Positions 1 to 22,637 of a stretch of 64,000 bases of DNA are shown in pieces. Source of the stretch: Apostichopus japonicus (taxonomy: Eukaryota; Echinodermata; Holothuroidea; Aspidochirotida; Stichopodidae). A program made the position numbers and the translations under genes. The notes beneath the pieces are model-generated. The model was given only the letters and a program-made list of their open reading frames with translations, searched no databases and was not told the origin of the DNA. Location: NCBI RefSeq assembly GCF_037975245.1, contig NC_092567.1:18234876-18298875 (forward strand). Reading direction: 5' to 3'. How positions within the stretch are numbered: position 1 is the stretch's first letter; the number at the start of each line of letters is the position of its first letter.

Positions 1-524
1 ACGGCAATGCAAATAGCTTTAAGATTGCGACTGGTACATTTGCCTTAAAATACTCCACATGACTAAATTCGTCACTTCTCTAGGCAACCAAAAAGCACAG
101 AAATGTCCTACTGACGTGTCATACCAACCCACACGTTGATTGCCGATGATTTAGATGTACGGGGACATGGTCTCTACCTCCTGGAAATTGTGCATTTTGA
201 GTCATCTATAAGCTATAAATTAGGTCTACATGCAGGCTCTATATTCCGCCAAATTACTACTAATATTTTTGATTGGTTGGAAAAGGGGGAAGGGTGAAAA
301 GGGGGAAGGTGGAGAGTGAGTAACAACTGACACGCCTTGGATCGTCGTCTGGTTATAGTGATAACGGTAAACAGCACAACAGGTCACTTCAGCGGAAGTT
401 CAATAAAGGGATACAGTCTGGAAGAAAAACATAATATTTGACCAAAGAAAGAAGAGCATACAGTAAGCATCCCTGCATGGTGACAATTTCCATCCAATCC
501 CTACACTGCGTTTTAGGGGTAATT
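1..524. other. Non-coding DNA, presumed intron of gene A
   Basis: No coding exon, RNA gene or clear mobile element is seen. It lies 5' of the duplicated block and probably belongs to an intron of gene A, whose upstream exons would be outside the window. A purine-rich stretch around 280-320 is simple sequence. Confidence 0.4.
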
Positions 525-1294
525 GAATATTGAAATTGAAGAAATATTGAGATATTACCTCAGTTTGTACATACCATTAGCGAACAGGTGCGACGACGTC
601 AGAGTTGCACTGTGAGAGCGAACTGTTCTGTTTGTTTCTTTATTTTTCGCTTTATTGTTTTGACCTTGAAATTGGACAGAATCCTTAACTTTACTTTATA
701 TTGGATGTGAAGTTCTCAATACCCAAAATGACTATACACTCTAAATATAATATGTTGTGTTACCCAACACTTGGTACTCACTTATCCAACCAAAGTTGGG
801 TGGTAAAGATTTGCCTTTAAACAAGTACACTCACGCGATTCATTTTAATTGCCAAAAATTGATACATTGATCAAAATTGCATACAATTTCCTATTTTTAT
901 TGGGCAAAACTTCATGAAAAGTTGGTTGGATACATACGTAGCAAGTGTTGGGTGAAATATTAGCCCTAACTTTTTGTGGAGTGTGTATTATATTCGTACG
1001 TTGCCGATGCCTTCCCAATTTTGAAGAAAAATATGTAAGAAAAACATAAAAACAAATTTGCATCTATGATATCACGCCCATTTGCTTTTGTTGACATTTG
1101 GAACAAGTTTGGTACCAAACATGTAAACTGATTCGCGCGTTGTTATATCGAAAACGATACACACAAATTGCACGCAAACATCACCAGAATGCTTAGAATT
1201 TGTTCTTCTTTCATCTTTCTTCATTCTTCTGGACTATGCTATACAGCACAAAACAATATAACCGCCAATATTTCATTTCCTCTCTTTAATCCAG

Positions 1295-1453
1295 CTTGTC
1301 CTGCAGGGTTTGTTGGTCAAAGTTGTGGTATTGATTGCGAAGCTGTTTTCGGACAACCCGGATGCAGGAATATGCTTCTCTGTGCTCCACACCCTACAGG
1401 ATGTTACTGTTTCCAACAACCTGCCACAACAGGACTTAAACCGCCATATTGTG
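1295..1453 (+). CDS. Gene A exon: Tie-type EGF2
   Basis: The 159-nt exon is symmetrical (phase 1-1) and identical in length to its counterparts in genes B (14461-14619) and C (40519-40677). Acceptor is tttaatccag| and donor |gtatgagc. It encodes GQSCGIDCEAVFGQPGCRN then the LLC...GCYC block. It differs from gene B by five amino acids (S/N, G/N, R/K, F/Y, T/A) and one silent change. Confidence 0.88.
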
Positions 1454-2060
1454 GTATGAGCATCATTTACATCGAAACGTTCATAATACGCAAAATATTG
1501 TGCAAACAGATTATAGTATTAAACTAGCTTATAACTGGACAGTCCTGCGTCCGGCTCGTGTGTGGAACAAAAGACAAACACAATGAAACAAAACAAGAAT
1601 TAACAAAAAAAATGAATGAAGCCGATCAGCTTAGTAATTTATTACTCCGTTTAGAATTTTATTCAATGTTAAACTGCACACATCTTTTGAAGTACTGATC
1701 ATTGTTGAATTCAAATGACGAGGAAGATTCTTTACCCTTATGTATCAAAGTAAGAAGTTCATTTTGGGGGTTAATATGTTTGCACGGTTCCCAGACTTTA
1801 CTTCTGTCGACGACAAATAACATTTGACCTCCACACAGAAAACGTATGCCTGGGTTCTAGCAATCACTTACGTTGAACTAGTCCGATGAGCTGACCTTTG
1901 GAATACCTTGTCTTCATCGTTCATGTATTTGACCTCTCTTGAACCACAAAGGACCATGCCACCTCTGCAAACCGTGATGTGCTTCCTCTACGTACCAATC
2001 ATCGTCATTATCTCCCCACCTTCTCCCTCACCCCGTCACCACCACCATCATCATCTTCAC

Positions 2061-2123
<63 letters not shown>

Positions 2124-2171
2124 AATCATCATCATCATCATCACCATCACCATCACCACGACCAGCACCAC

Positions 2172-2269
<98 letters not shown>

Positions 2270-2913
2270 CCATCACCTACCTTGTCCGTTTTTTAGCGTA
2301 AATTGTCAACTAGAAAAGCGACGTGGATCTGAACCTTGAACCGCCATTTGCCTGTTTTGTTAGCCATTCGTTAAGGGCCTTTGATCTAAAACTGTCTTGA
2401 AATGTAACGATGAATTTTTTGGTGTGATAAATAGCTAGATTTTTTACTTAAGGTCGATTCCAAATGATTGTTGCTGTCTACGACGATATCTCGTTATTTT
2501 TCCAACGATGACATTACGGATGATACCTTGTTTCAAAAACAAAAATGGCATTGCCTCAATACACAATTTTCATTGTTTTATAGGTGAAGGAGTAAGGACA
2601 GTTCTAAATGGCCGTCTAATAACAGAACGCCTACATGTTAGGGATATAATGCATAGCATGATTATTAAAACTTCATTATATATGGTAAGAAGACTAAAGG
2701 CATCCACTTGGACAGCATAACCAAATCTTATTTTCATATGATTTCGCTATTAATGTTGTTGTTTTTTGTTTTGTTTTTTGTCTGTTCATCTCTTGTTCAG
2801 CTTGTCCTGCAAATAGGTATGGGACCGACTGCAGTCTCACCTGTGCTTGTGCGGCTAATGAACTATGTGATCCGTTTGACGGAAGTTGCGTGCCAGATTA
2901 TTCCATTCCGTAA
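1295..2913 (+). CDS. Tie-like secreted ectodomain gene A (3' end, two coding exons)
   Basis: Only the last two coding exons are in the window: 1295-1453 (EGF2) and 2801-2913 (EGF3 plus stop TAA). Both are bounded by consensus splice sites (ccag| and |gtatgag; ttcag|) and both start in phase 1, so they join in frame. The spacing CPAGFVGQSC...GQPGC...LLC...GCYC...C is that of the second EGF repeat of Tie receptors, and CPANRYGTDC...CAC is that of the third. The protein ends GSCVPDYSIP, before the last EGF cysteine loop, so no transmembrane or kinase region follows. Upstream exons, presumably Ig1, Ig2 and EGF1 as in gene B, lie outside the window. The products are inferred to be extracellular and to bind a Tie-type ligand, but binding is not shown by the sequence. 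Confidence 0.8.
2038..2279. repeat. (CAT)n microsatellite in gene A intron
   Basis: A nearly pure CAT/ATG trinucleotide array with a few CAC/CAA interruptions lies in the intron between EGF2 and EGF3 of gene A. The same array, of different length, is at 15169-15318 in gene B. Its poly-His and poly-Met reading frames are artefacts. Confidence 0.97.
2801..2913 (+). CDS. Gene A terminal coding exon: truncated EGF3 and stop
   Basis: The acceptor is ctcttgttcag| and the frame enters at phase 1. The translation runs CPANRYGTDCSLTCACAANE then LCDPFDGSCVPDYSIP and TAA. The sequence is identical in gene B (15840-15952). It has six cysteines but lacks the closing PGWxG..C loop of a full Tie EGF3. The following sequence may hold a 3'-UTR intron (donor at 3112, acceptor at 3438), which would put 3439 onward in the 3' UTR; this is uncertain. 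Confidence 0.85.
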
Positions 2914-3929
2914 AACAAAGGTGAAGAAGATTCCAGTTTTACAAGTTATGTATATTGATCAGTCACCGGCTGCACAGCGCAACTGTGAACTTGAAATTTG
3001 CCGGGAGCAAGATCGAGTTACTAAAGCACATTGCAGTGAACTCAATAGTTCCCCTTTTTTACTGCGACCAGTGCCGATAATGATGCTCAATAACGAACAG
3101 CATTGCTTGTAGGTAGTCATCTGTATACCTTATGATAAATATTGCCTGTACTATTCAGCGAGGGTGTAAACGTTAATTGATCTTTTACAAAGTTACATAT
3201 ATACATGCTTCAAAGTGTGATTTGTTAAACCCATTTTTCTGGGGGGGGGGGAATCTTATCAGTTCTATAGTCACTATCTTCAAAGATTCTACTGATTTGT
3301 TTTATTGGGAGGGGGGGGGGGACTTAAGATCGTAAGTAATATGAAACTGCCAAAGTCTATCTAACTAGCAAAATATTTCTTCCAATCATTTCATACATTT
3401 TAATTTATATTTGTTTCATTTTAACTTTTCTTAAACAGACTGGACTTCCGTCCCGATTATATGGTTTCGGCAGTGGATTTATTTATGTGTAGCAAATTTA
3501 AAAAAAAAGGCATTTTAAAATCATTGGTTCCACATCCAACCGAAAGAACAAGGCTATGTGACAATATCGAAATAAATGCTCTGGGGTCTCTTCTTCCTTC
3601 TTGCAAATATATACAACAGAGATTGTCAATATAGCTCTTGATGATCAAATATATAAAGTTCATGGGTAAGGTGGTATTTGTTGGGACATAATTTGTTTAT
3701 ATATGGAGTGTTTGATTGAAGTAACCTGTATTCGATGTCCCATTTTTAATTTCCTCAAGTTTTTGAACAATTCTTTTAAGCGCCCTGCACTCAAGGGGTC
3801 TTTTAAGCTGCTACACAATTACATGAATATATTAAAAAATATATACACTTGTCATTTGAACCAGTACATTAAATAAACACTTTGTTTCTTTTCATTTTTA
3901 AAGAGTCGAAAGTTATGTATACTTTTTAA

Positions 3930-3975
3930 GTTAGATGTCCCTGACGTTCCAATTCTAGCAGGATCTTCTTATAAA
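3930..3975 (-). ncRNA. Degenerate HHR-like hairpin (copy 1 in duplicated flank)
   Basis: On the minus strand it reads AGAAGATCC-TGCTA-GAATT-GGAACGTCAGG, a decayed version of the hairpins at 18664-18696 and 27862-27894. A sister copy sits at 17328-17362 in the duplicated block. It is probably the tail of an old Penelope-type element and is unlikely to be active. Confidence 0.35.
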
Positions 3976-4632
3976 AGCAAACTGACCACACACAATAAAA
4001 CGATTTTGGAAACAATACACTTTCTTTGGACATTATTATGTCCTTTCTGTTTGTATGTCAATTTGCCTTTCGTAGAAGAACATCGGGCATACTAACTGAT
4101 ATATTTGTTACCTACAGAGGATTTCTATAGTAGATAAGCAGATTGTTCGATTATCGATTATCGATCCCCCCTCCACACCCACCCTCTCTCTCTCCTTGAT
4201 TGATAGTCATGTACGTATTCACTTTCAGTTTGGTACTACGTCATATTGCCTACGCCATCCTATTTCAAAGTAACAATGCTTTTATTATTGTATCAGTAAT
4301 TGGAGTTTTACGATAAAGCCTGTGGCAGTTATATGAGTATTGTAATGGATGCTAACTAAAATTAAATTATTTCTATCGCTTCGCCGGACATTTCCTCGTC
4401 CGACAGTAACTGTGCAAGGTGGTGGTGAATGTTGGTAATACTTTGCTGTTTAAAGAGCAATGGCTTAATCTCAATCTTGTTAACATTTTGTGTAATAAAT
4501 TGCATAAACTGACATGTTCAGACTCGGTGTATATACTTACTGTCACGTGTATACGCGTGATTTACATCCCTACATATGACAGGCGATTAATAAGAATTGT
4601 ATTGCCAAGGCCAAGTCAATCCCCATCACCAC

Positions 4633-6340
<1,708 letters not shown>

Positions 6341-6355
6341 TAAACGTATATTATT

Positions 6356-7396
6356 ATGGGCTCTTCCTGGAGTGTCTGTTTAGCCAACTTGTTTATGTGC
6401 CACCTTGACGAGAAATTGATCCAAATTTGTCCTAAACTTAACTTTTATAGAAGATATGTGGATGACATTTTTGTAGTTATTTCAGCAGACTATGTGGATG
6501 ATTTTCTACATGTATTGAACTCTTTTCATAAATCTATTCAATTTACTTATGAAATGGAATGCGGGAGTAAATGTGCTTTTCTCGATATAGATATTTTCAG
6601 AATGGTTGGCTCCAGCCGTACTGACACTATCGCCACTTCAGTTTTCCGTAAGAAAACTTTTACAGGGTTGTTCATTAATTGGAAATCCTGGTGTCCCAAA
6701 AAGTATAAAATTGCGGTTATTAAGGCTTTACATGAACGTGATCGTAGATTATGTTCGTCGATATATTGTTCGTTCATGAATTGCAATTTATTAGACGTAT
6801 TTTGACTTTTAATGGTACCCTAGAAAGTTATTGCACGAAATGGAAAACTATACTTATAAATTAAGGAAACAACTGGGAATGGGTCCTGTAATTAAATTTG
6901 ATCATGGGGAGACCCAAGTTAATACTGTTTATGCATGTTAAATTACGATATTGCGACCCTAGCAGTGATAAACTCGCTAAGACTTTAGGTAGTTACATTA
7001 AGGGGTTGTGTAATGACAATATACATATCAAAATAATTTTTCTACAAAAGAAAATCTCTGCTCTGTTCAATTTTAAGGATGCTTATACGTTAGATTATGC
7101 CAACAATGTTGTTTATAGGATTAACTGTCCAGACTGTGATTCCTTTTATGTCGGAGAAACTAATAGACGGCTTAAGGATAGGTTCAACGAACATCTGATG
7201 AGCTCCTTTGGTGGTCAGAAAGGCGCTATTAACCTTCATTGTACTGCGCATAAACATCATCTGCCCACCTTTGTTGACCATTGTGCCACTATTGGTAATG
7301 AACCCCAGTGGTTCAGGAGGAAAGAGTCTCCTAATAAAAGACTTAAATGCTGACCTAAATAGAAATGTAGCGAGCTACGGGTTGGAGCTATTCTAA
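6356..7396 (+). pseudogene. Frameshifted Penelope-like RT/GIY-YIG polyprotein remnant
   Basis: The coding remnant is three reading-frame pieces: 6356-6805 (RT fingers to thumb, YVDD present), 6898-7353 (linker plus GIY-YIG with Y, Y and R of the catalytic core visible) and 7208-7396 (C-terminal end). Neighbouring pieces overlap in homology but not in frame, which shows indels rather than introns. No start codon for a full protein exists because the 5' half is lost. Confidence 0.85.
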
Positions 7397-7588
7397 TCCC
7401 TATTTACTTTTTATTGCTGGTTGTTCTATTCATCCCTAAGTTAAAAATATTCACTAAAAAATTTGCTGGTTGTTCTAAGTTTAAAAGTTTCTAAGTTTCT
7501 TCCTAGTTTAAAAATCACTCATGCTTATCACTATTGGCGTCCTTGGATGTATATTAGCCCTTGTATTTAATTGATCTTGTACTTTTGC

Positions 7589-7631
7589 CTGACGATGGAG
7601 TGGTGACCACTCCGAAATATAGCAGTATGTC
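7589..7631 (+). ncRNA. Hammerhead-ribozyme-like motif in Penelope-like tail
   Basis: The order is CTGACGA, T, stem GGAGTGG, loop TGA, stem CCACTCC, GAAA, then a short possible stem ATAT/ATGT ending in C. This matches the CUGANGA-stem II-GAAA order of hammerhead ribozymes, which are known in Penelope-like elements. One extra base between CUGANGA and stem II and a weak stem I depart from the consensus, so activity is unproven. Confidence 0.45.
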
Positions 7632-7682
7632 GTTGTTAAAAATATTCGCTTGTTTATCTTTTATATTATCAGTATGGACCAC

Positions 7683-7683
<1 letters not shown>

Positions 7684-7764
<81 letters not shown>
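7684..7764. repeat. (TA)n microsatellite
   Basis: TA dinucleotide array directly 3' of the Penelope-like element, about 290 bp upstream of the start codon of gene B. Confidence 0.95.
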
Positions 7765-8053
7765 GGGTGGGTGTGTATATGGGTGTGAGTGCTTTCTCAT
7801 CCATATCATTTTCCTTTGTTCGTTTTTGGTTGATTTGGGTTAAATTGGCCTCACTTTATTAGAGGGTCTGTTATATCTGTTTTAAGAGTATTTATTACAT
7901 CTCACGGTTCATGCAGGGACAGAAGTTAAAGCGTAAATTTGGATGTCTAGTGGCAGTTCGTGTACATCACCTCAGCGCCTCACTGGACTGTGTATACAGG
8001 GATCGATCGGATATATTTGTGTCTTTCTACAATCACGTACAGCGAAGCTTATT

Positions 8054-15952
<7,899 letters not shown>

Positions 15953-16475
15953 AACAAAGGTGAAGAAGATTCCAGTTTTACAAGTTATGTATATTGATCA
16001 GTCACCGGCTGCACAGCGCAACTGTGAACTTGAAATTTGCCGGGAGCAAGATCGAGTTACTAAAGCACATTGCAGTGAACTCAATAGTTCCCCTTTTTTA
16101 CCGCGACCAGTGCCGATAATGATGCTCAATAACGAACAGCATTGCTTGTAGGTAGTCATCTGTATACCTTATGAGAAATATTGCCTGTACTATACAGCGA
16201 TGGTGTACACGTTAATTGGTCTTTTACAAAGTAACATATATACATGCTTCAAAATGTGATTTGTCAAACCCATTTTTCTGGGGGGGGGGGGGAATCGTAT
16301 TAATTCTATAGTCACTATCTTCAAATATTCTACTGATTTTTATGGGGTAGGGGGACTTCATAATTTAAGTAATATGAAACTGTAAAGGTCTCTCTAACTA
16401 CCAAATTATTTCTTCCAATCATTTCATACATGTTTACTAATCTTTCTTTCATTTTAACTTTTCTTAATTAAACAG

Positions 16476-17183
16476 ACTGGACTTCCTTCCCGATTATATG
16501 GTTTCGGCAGTGGATTTATTTATGTGTAGCAAATTTTAAAAAAAAGGCATTTTAAAATCATTGGTTCCACATCCAACGGAAAGAACAAGGCTATGTGACA
16601 ATATCGAAATAAATGCTCTGGGGTCTCTTCCTCCTTCTTGCAAATATATACAACAGAGATTGTCAATATAGCTCTTGATGATCAAATATATAAAGTTCAT
16701 GGGTAAGGTGGTATTTGTTGTGACATAATTTGTATATATATGGAGTGTTTGATTGAAGTAACCTGTATTCGATGTCCCATTTTTAATTTCCTAAAGTTTT
16801 TGAACAATTCTTTTAAACACCCGGCACTCAATGGGTCCTTCCTTCTCGATTATTTGGTTTCGTTAGTGGATATAGCTATGTGTAGCTAATTTAGAAAAAA
16901 AAGACAATTTAAAATCCGTGGTTCCACATCCCAAGGAAAGAACAAGTCTATGTAAAAATATCGAAATCGATGCTCTGGGGTTCTTTTCCTCATTCTTGCA
17001 AATATATACAACAGAGATTGTCAATATAACTATTGACGCTTAAATAGTTCACAGGTAAGGTTGGTATATTTGTCGTGACATAATTTGTAAATATATGGAG
17101 TGTTTGATTGAAGTAACCTATATTCGATGTCCCATTTTTAATTTCCTAAAGTTTTTGAACAATTCTTTTAAACGGCCCGGCAC
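16476..17183. repeat. Tandem duplication of about 350 bp in gene B 3' flank
   Basis: The segment beginning actggacttccttcccgatta is followed by a diverged second copy from about 16840. Gene A has a single copy at about 3439-3790, so the event happened after or outside the A/B duplication, or was lost in A. Confidence 0.85.
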
Positions 17184-17327
17184 TCAAGGGGTCTTTTAAG
17201 CTGCTACACAATAACATGAATATATGAAAAATATTTACACTTGTAATTTGAACCAGTACATTAAATAAACTGTTTCTTTTCATTTTCAAAGAGTTGAAAG
17301 TAATGTATAATTTTGAAGTTAGATGGC

Positions 17328-17362
17328 CCTGACGCTCCAATTCTAGCAGGATCTTCTTATAA
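17328..17362 (-). ncRNA. Degenerate HHR-like hairpin (copy 2 in duplicated flank)
   Basis: Sister of 3930-3975, with one further substitution in the hairpin arm (gacgctcc for gacgttcc). Confidence 0.3.
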
Positions 17363-17937
17363 AAGCAAACTGATCAAACAATTTTTTTTTTGGAAACAAT
17401 CAATTCTAGACAGATTTGTTGTGTCTTTCTGTGGACATTATTATGTCCTTTCTGTTTGTATGTCAGTTTGCCTTTCGTAGAAGAACATCGGGCATACTAA
17501 CTGATATATTTGTTACCTACAGAGGATTTCTATAGTAGATAAGCAGATTGTTAAAATTATCGATTACCTCCCCCCCCCCCCCCCACACACACACACCCGC
17601 CTTTGATTAATAGTCATGTACGTATTCAATTTCAGGTTGATACTGCGTCATATTGCCTACGCCATACAACATCAAAGTGACAATGCTTTTTTTATTGTAT
17701 CAGATAATTGGAGTTTTACGATAAAGCCTGTGGCAGTTATATGAGTACCGTAATGGATGCTAACTAACCTTAAATGATTTCTATCGCTTCGTTCGACAGT
17801 AACTGTGCAAGGTGGTTGTGAATGTTGGTAATAATTTGCTGTTTAAAGAGCAATGGCTTAATCTCAATATTGTTTACATATTGTGTAATGAATTGCATGA
17901 ACTGACATGTTCAGACTCGGTGTCTACTTACTGTCAA

Positions 17938-17939
<2 letters not shown>

Positions 17940-18030
<91 letters not shown>
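17940..18030. repeat. (TA)n microsatellite at duplication edge
   Basis: Pure TA array. Similarity to the gene A flank stops here. Confidence 0.97.
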
Positions 18031-18035
<5 letters not shown>

Positions 18036-19929
18036 AACGATGTCAGCGTTCTCTTTGTTTCCATTTAAAACTGACAAAAATAAATAACCTTATAAAAAAA
18101 AAACATTATAGTATTATTATGATTTTATAAGATATATCCTGTTCAGACGACTATAGCCAGACTGGGGCAATAAAACTCCTGGCTAAGAGGGTGATCCTGG
18201 GCTGTTATATTGTCGATGGTTTTCTTTCACAATCTGCACGTCTCATCAAACAACAAAAGATTGAAAACAAATAAAAAGATCAATTCTGAAAAGCAGTCGG
18301 AACAAAGGAACGAGAAAAATAACTCCTGGCGGACTCTATACCCCTTTTCTTCGTATAGTATTATTATTGTATGCGTTCGAATATTATTGTAAATTAAACA
18401 TATACAACTATTGTTATTAATATAAAGCGAATCACACAAACGATCACTAAAAAGTTCACCACAAATGAAGGACACAACTATATAGAAAATAAATTACTGA
18501 GTCTGTCTGGCAAAGGACAGGGTTAAGTGTTGCTAATTTTGATGGTGTGTGTGTGCAACGAATTCCAGCTGTCCGTGTACTATATATGTGGTCAGAATAA
18601 ATAAACCAAAACTGCTTATCCACTTAAGAGTCTGTGTAAGAGAATGTGTAAAAGTAAGTGGGCCTGACGTTTCGATCCTAGAAGGATCTTCGTCAGAGGC
18701 TGAATGACAAGTGGTATATGTGGTGGTGAATTTTTACTGTCTTAATTTTGTCTAAAAAAATTAAACTTTTGTGTATTACAGTGATCAATTGTACAAATTA
18801 ATTCCTGAATTGCAAAAAAAAAAGACTTGATGCTATCTGAATTTGTTTTTGTTTTTACAGAATTGTGTTAACAGTTTTAAAATTGATTGTGTTTCTTTCA
18901 AAACGAGTTTAATAATACATCACTAAAACAGAGGATATATATCATTGGAAATCACGAAGCATTTCTAAAGAAAACAAACTTCGCCAACAAACAACAAGGA
19001 CAAAGACATGAATCCCCATGATTTGCTCAGAAATTGGTGTTTATATGTTTAGGCTGACAAGCACAGAAGTCTATGGTGCGCCTACAGTATGCCATGAGTC
19101 CTAAGATCGACATATGTCGAATTCAATTGACATATGTAAGTTTTTCGTGCTTTGATTGATCGACCATTGTCACATGTCATTATTCTAGCGCTCTCATTGG
19201 AAGAAATAGACATATTTGAATAAGAAATCGACATCGACAGTCGCCTCTCTTTACCAATTCACTCCTGGACTGTGAACCTAGTTTCCTATTACAAATAAAT
19301 GATCACGTACTTCGCGCGACTTTTTTTAAACATATTTTGTATTAAAATAGGGTTTTAAAAAGGGTTTAAGAAAGGTATATGTAGTAAATACGTATAACTA
19401 CGAATGTACGTGTTTGACTCAAGGATTTGAGCGCAACGGAGCAAAGCTATATCCGACGTGACTCAATGCGAATTAATTGGTAATCAAATACTTTAAATAT
19501 CACGTGATCATGAGTTCAGGTTCAAAGTAGATGTAATTAAACTACACTGTAAAAAATGTCTGTGATATAACAGCTTTACACCGTTCATCTACTAAAATTA
19601 ATCATGTTGTTAAAAAAAATTGTTGTCCATTTACAAAATGTATTGTAACAACATTTTCTGTATATGGGAACAAAATCTTCATAACAATACATCAACTGCT
19701 GTGTCGGAACAAAAGCATCAGGCTCGATCCAAGTTTTCATTATGCGGTCGAAGTGATCGCGAAAACGTTACACCAAATCTTGCATCATAAAACGAGAACC
19801 GTATTTTACATGCTGTTGGAATGATAGAAAGTAGCATATACGTTTAGTCTTACGCAATCAACGAGTTTTTCCGAAGTAGTAAAATTAACAACTGTGTCGC
19901 AAAGTTGTAGATGACCTTTGTACACTACT
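18031..19929. other. Intergenic DNA between genes B and D
   Basis: No exon recognised apart from the hairpin at 18664-18696. A short palindromic tract of tcgacatatgtcga type is at 19109-19136. Confidence 0.35.
18664..18696 (-). ncRNA. HHR-like hairpin of a Penelope-type element tail
   Basis: Minus strand: CTGACG-AA-GATCC-TTCTA-GGATC-GAAA-CGTCAG. It is both a hairpin with an AA/GAAA internal loop and an approximate CUGACGA...GAAAC hammerhead core with one extra base. The same hairpin with a different loop is at 27862-27894, and both are flanked by shared text (gtgggcctgacgtttcgatc; gaatgacaag), so this is a repeat family. Confidence 0.45.
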
Positions 19930-19985
19930 TACAGTTGAATGACGCTGGGCGCGCGCACCGAAGGGCCGAAACCGCTGTAATTACG
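19930..19985 (+). promoter_or_regulatory. Possible 5' exon / promoter edge of gene D
   Basis: A CpG-rich stretch (gctgggcgcgcgcaccgaag) unlike its AT-rich surroundings ends in a consensus donor ttacg|gtaagt. It lies 1.4 kb upstream of the first coding exon of gene D on the same strand and could be its non-coding first exon. Confidence 0.3.
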
Positions 19986-21385
19986 GTAAGTTATGATTTC
20001 AAAGCTTTCAGTCCTTTTTACTCTAACATGAGTGCAACTATAGTGAATTGAGTCATATGAAACTGTTACTTTTTACGTAAGCATTTATTAAACGTTCGTT
20101 TGTTGGTTTGTTTGTTTTGAAATAAGCGGCAAAGCAAGTAGGCTAGGCCGACAGCACAGCTCTCTGTCGGTCCATTGTGTTCATTCTAGCACAAGATGCT
20201 ATGGCAGTTCTTTGTTAGGCGAGCATATACGATCGCTTACTTCTAGCATATCGTCGTAGCTGTTTTGACAGTCATACCAAACCTAAGCTTACATTCATTC
20301 TTTCGCGGTATCGTTTCTATTGGCTATGATATAACGCAGCCTAGACACAGGTCTCCAATCAGTGTCTATGCTTTACTATACATAGATTCTCTAAGGAAAC
20401 TTCTTGATATCACTTTTACTGTTTAGTTTGAAGCCCCCCGATCGGCTTACACTAAATCTTGGGGGAGTCGTGCAGTCCCCTGTCCTGAATCTTGGGGGAG
20501 TCGTGCAGTCCCCTATGGCACGCCAAATGGTAAAATTCAGAAATGAACAATCTAGGCTAGGTTTATTGTTAACAAACTCTGGTCTATCACTAAAATAGAT
20601 CATCGATCAATAAAATAGGTTTTTTTGTCTGATAAATCACGTTTTTCCAGTGATAAATCAGAATTTTACTATTACAACTTGTTTTGTTTTTCTCGCTGAA
20701 TTTTGAAAACTAATTATTGGTCGGTAAAACCACTTGTTATTCCTTGTTCAATTCTGAAGGATGCTACTGCATGCAATGGGGAAACCCTGTGTGTACTATG
20801 TGCCTGTCATTTGATGCCTTGGCGTATAAACACGATATCACAAGAACCAAAGATGTTTGAACTCGAAATTTAGTATTTATAAGTATGTTTGAGTGGGAGA
20901 GGGTTTATGTGGAAGTTAACTATACAAAAAATTCCAGAAGGAAATTTCTTTGTAAAGGGAAAATGTGAGTATTGCGAGCTAGAAAAAAATTACAGGCAAA
21001 GTCTACCTCCTAACCCTCCTCCCCCCCCCCCCCACCCATCCAGAACTGCCTGAGCTGCTATTTGCCCCTAGCCTACTTTAAATATCATGAACAGTTGACG
21101 TATGCACTGTTGTATGCTATACTAACCTGATCTTAGCATGAATGTGTTGATTGTGGGTGTTATGAATTATGCTAAACTGTAACCTACTTACAGTATTAAC
21201 TGATAAGATTTGTCATCTGTCAATATATATGTAACCAAAAGTGTTTGTTTGTTTTCCTTTCATAGGATAGGCTTCGGCTAAACCTGAGATGGAATAGTCA
21301 GGGGCACCGGATTTGTAATGTATTGTTGGAGAGGCTGACCCATTTCAGAAAGGTTTTAATTTCCATATGTTTTACTCTCTTGCAG

Positions 21386-21511
21386 ATGGATACTTGTTCA
21401 TGTGGTGTTCACTCTGATACTGCAGCTAGAAAGATGCGTCACTACCCGCTTCATCAAAATCAACCAAAATTTCAATTTACGTGTCATGAAGAAAAGTGCA
21501 ACAGAATTTTT
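21386..21511 (+). CDS. Gene D first coding exon (Cys/His-rich)
   Basis: 42 codons from MDTCSCGVHSDTA to CHEEKCNRIF between acceptor tcttgcag| and donor |gtaagt. C-x-C...H and C-H-x3-C could bind zinc. ATG sits exactly at the exon start. Confidence 0.55.
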
Positions 21512-22543
21512 GTAAGTTATTCAGACTATAATAAGACTATGATTGGTCTCACATATCTATGCACTAGATCATCGGGTTTCACTTTTTTCGTGGTAAAGTG
21601 CGTCACGGTGACCACTGGATTCATCCAGAGTGCAAGAGTTTCACTTGCAGGCTACTCTTGCATAATTTCTGAAAGAAATTGCTCATGGATCTTTATACTT
21701 TAAGATATTCAAGGGCATAGGAACCGGGGGACTGGGGGGCGCCAGCCCCCCAGTGAAAAATATGGAGGGGTGGAAGTATCATTCCGCCCCCCCCCCCCCG
21801 CTTCGCAAGTCAGAAAACCCCTTTTTCATTTCCAAATGAGAAAAAAATCTCATTTGGAGCACCAAATTGCATCTAAGGTCAGGTGAAAATGCAAAATTAT
21901 ATACAAAATCGAGTGGGTGGGTTGAAGTGTGCTATATTGCACCAAATTGCATCTGAGGCCACCTTGAAATGCAAAAAAATTCCAAAGGGGAGGGGGACAC
22001 CCCTCCCCTTAGACCCCTCCCCCAGGCCGGCCATCAGTCTTCAGCCCCCCACTCAAAAGTACCTTCCTACGCCACTGAAGATATTAATAAAAAATGCTTT
22101 TGTTTTTATGTAACAGGTTGCAATCCATTTCTTAGAAACAGAATGGCAATAACAGTTGATCAGGAACCTCTGCTGTATCCTACATCCATTATTGCTGCGT
22201 TGAAGATGTTGTTCATGAGCTATTATGTGTTCAACATATGCTATCCCATAGAGGTTCAAGCAACCATGGCATACATACAGAGGTACAGTTTAAACCTAGT
22301 TTCTTAACAGATTAACAAAGGAGGTGCATTCAAACTGCAGTTACTCCATCTTGTTGAGATCCTGCAAGAAGAACTGCAAAGTCATGTTCAGTTTGTTCAG
22401 TAATAGCTTTATGTCAGTGTCAATGCCAACAAATGTTGTGCATGGTTGCAACATTAAATGTTTTCATTAAACTACTAGTGCACCTGTCACGGCATGCAAA
22501 TTACAACAGTTTATACATAATAAAACGGATAAAAACTTTTACT

Positions 22544-22637
<94 letters not shown>

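Noticed and set aside
1908-2339. Poly-His and poly-Met open frames over the CAT array (also 11821-12337, 15026-15381)
   Set aside because: They are translations of CAT/ATG microsatellites in introns and have no flanking domain or exon phase.
2708-3112. 134-codon frame across gene A EGF3 (and 113-codon frame at 15810-16151)
   Set aside because: It reads the EGF exon in a frame that destroys all cysteines and does not join the upstream exons in phase; it is preserved in both copies only because they are recent duplicates.
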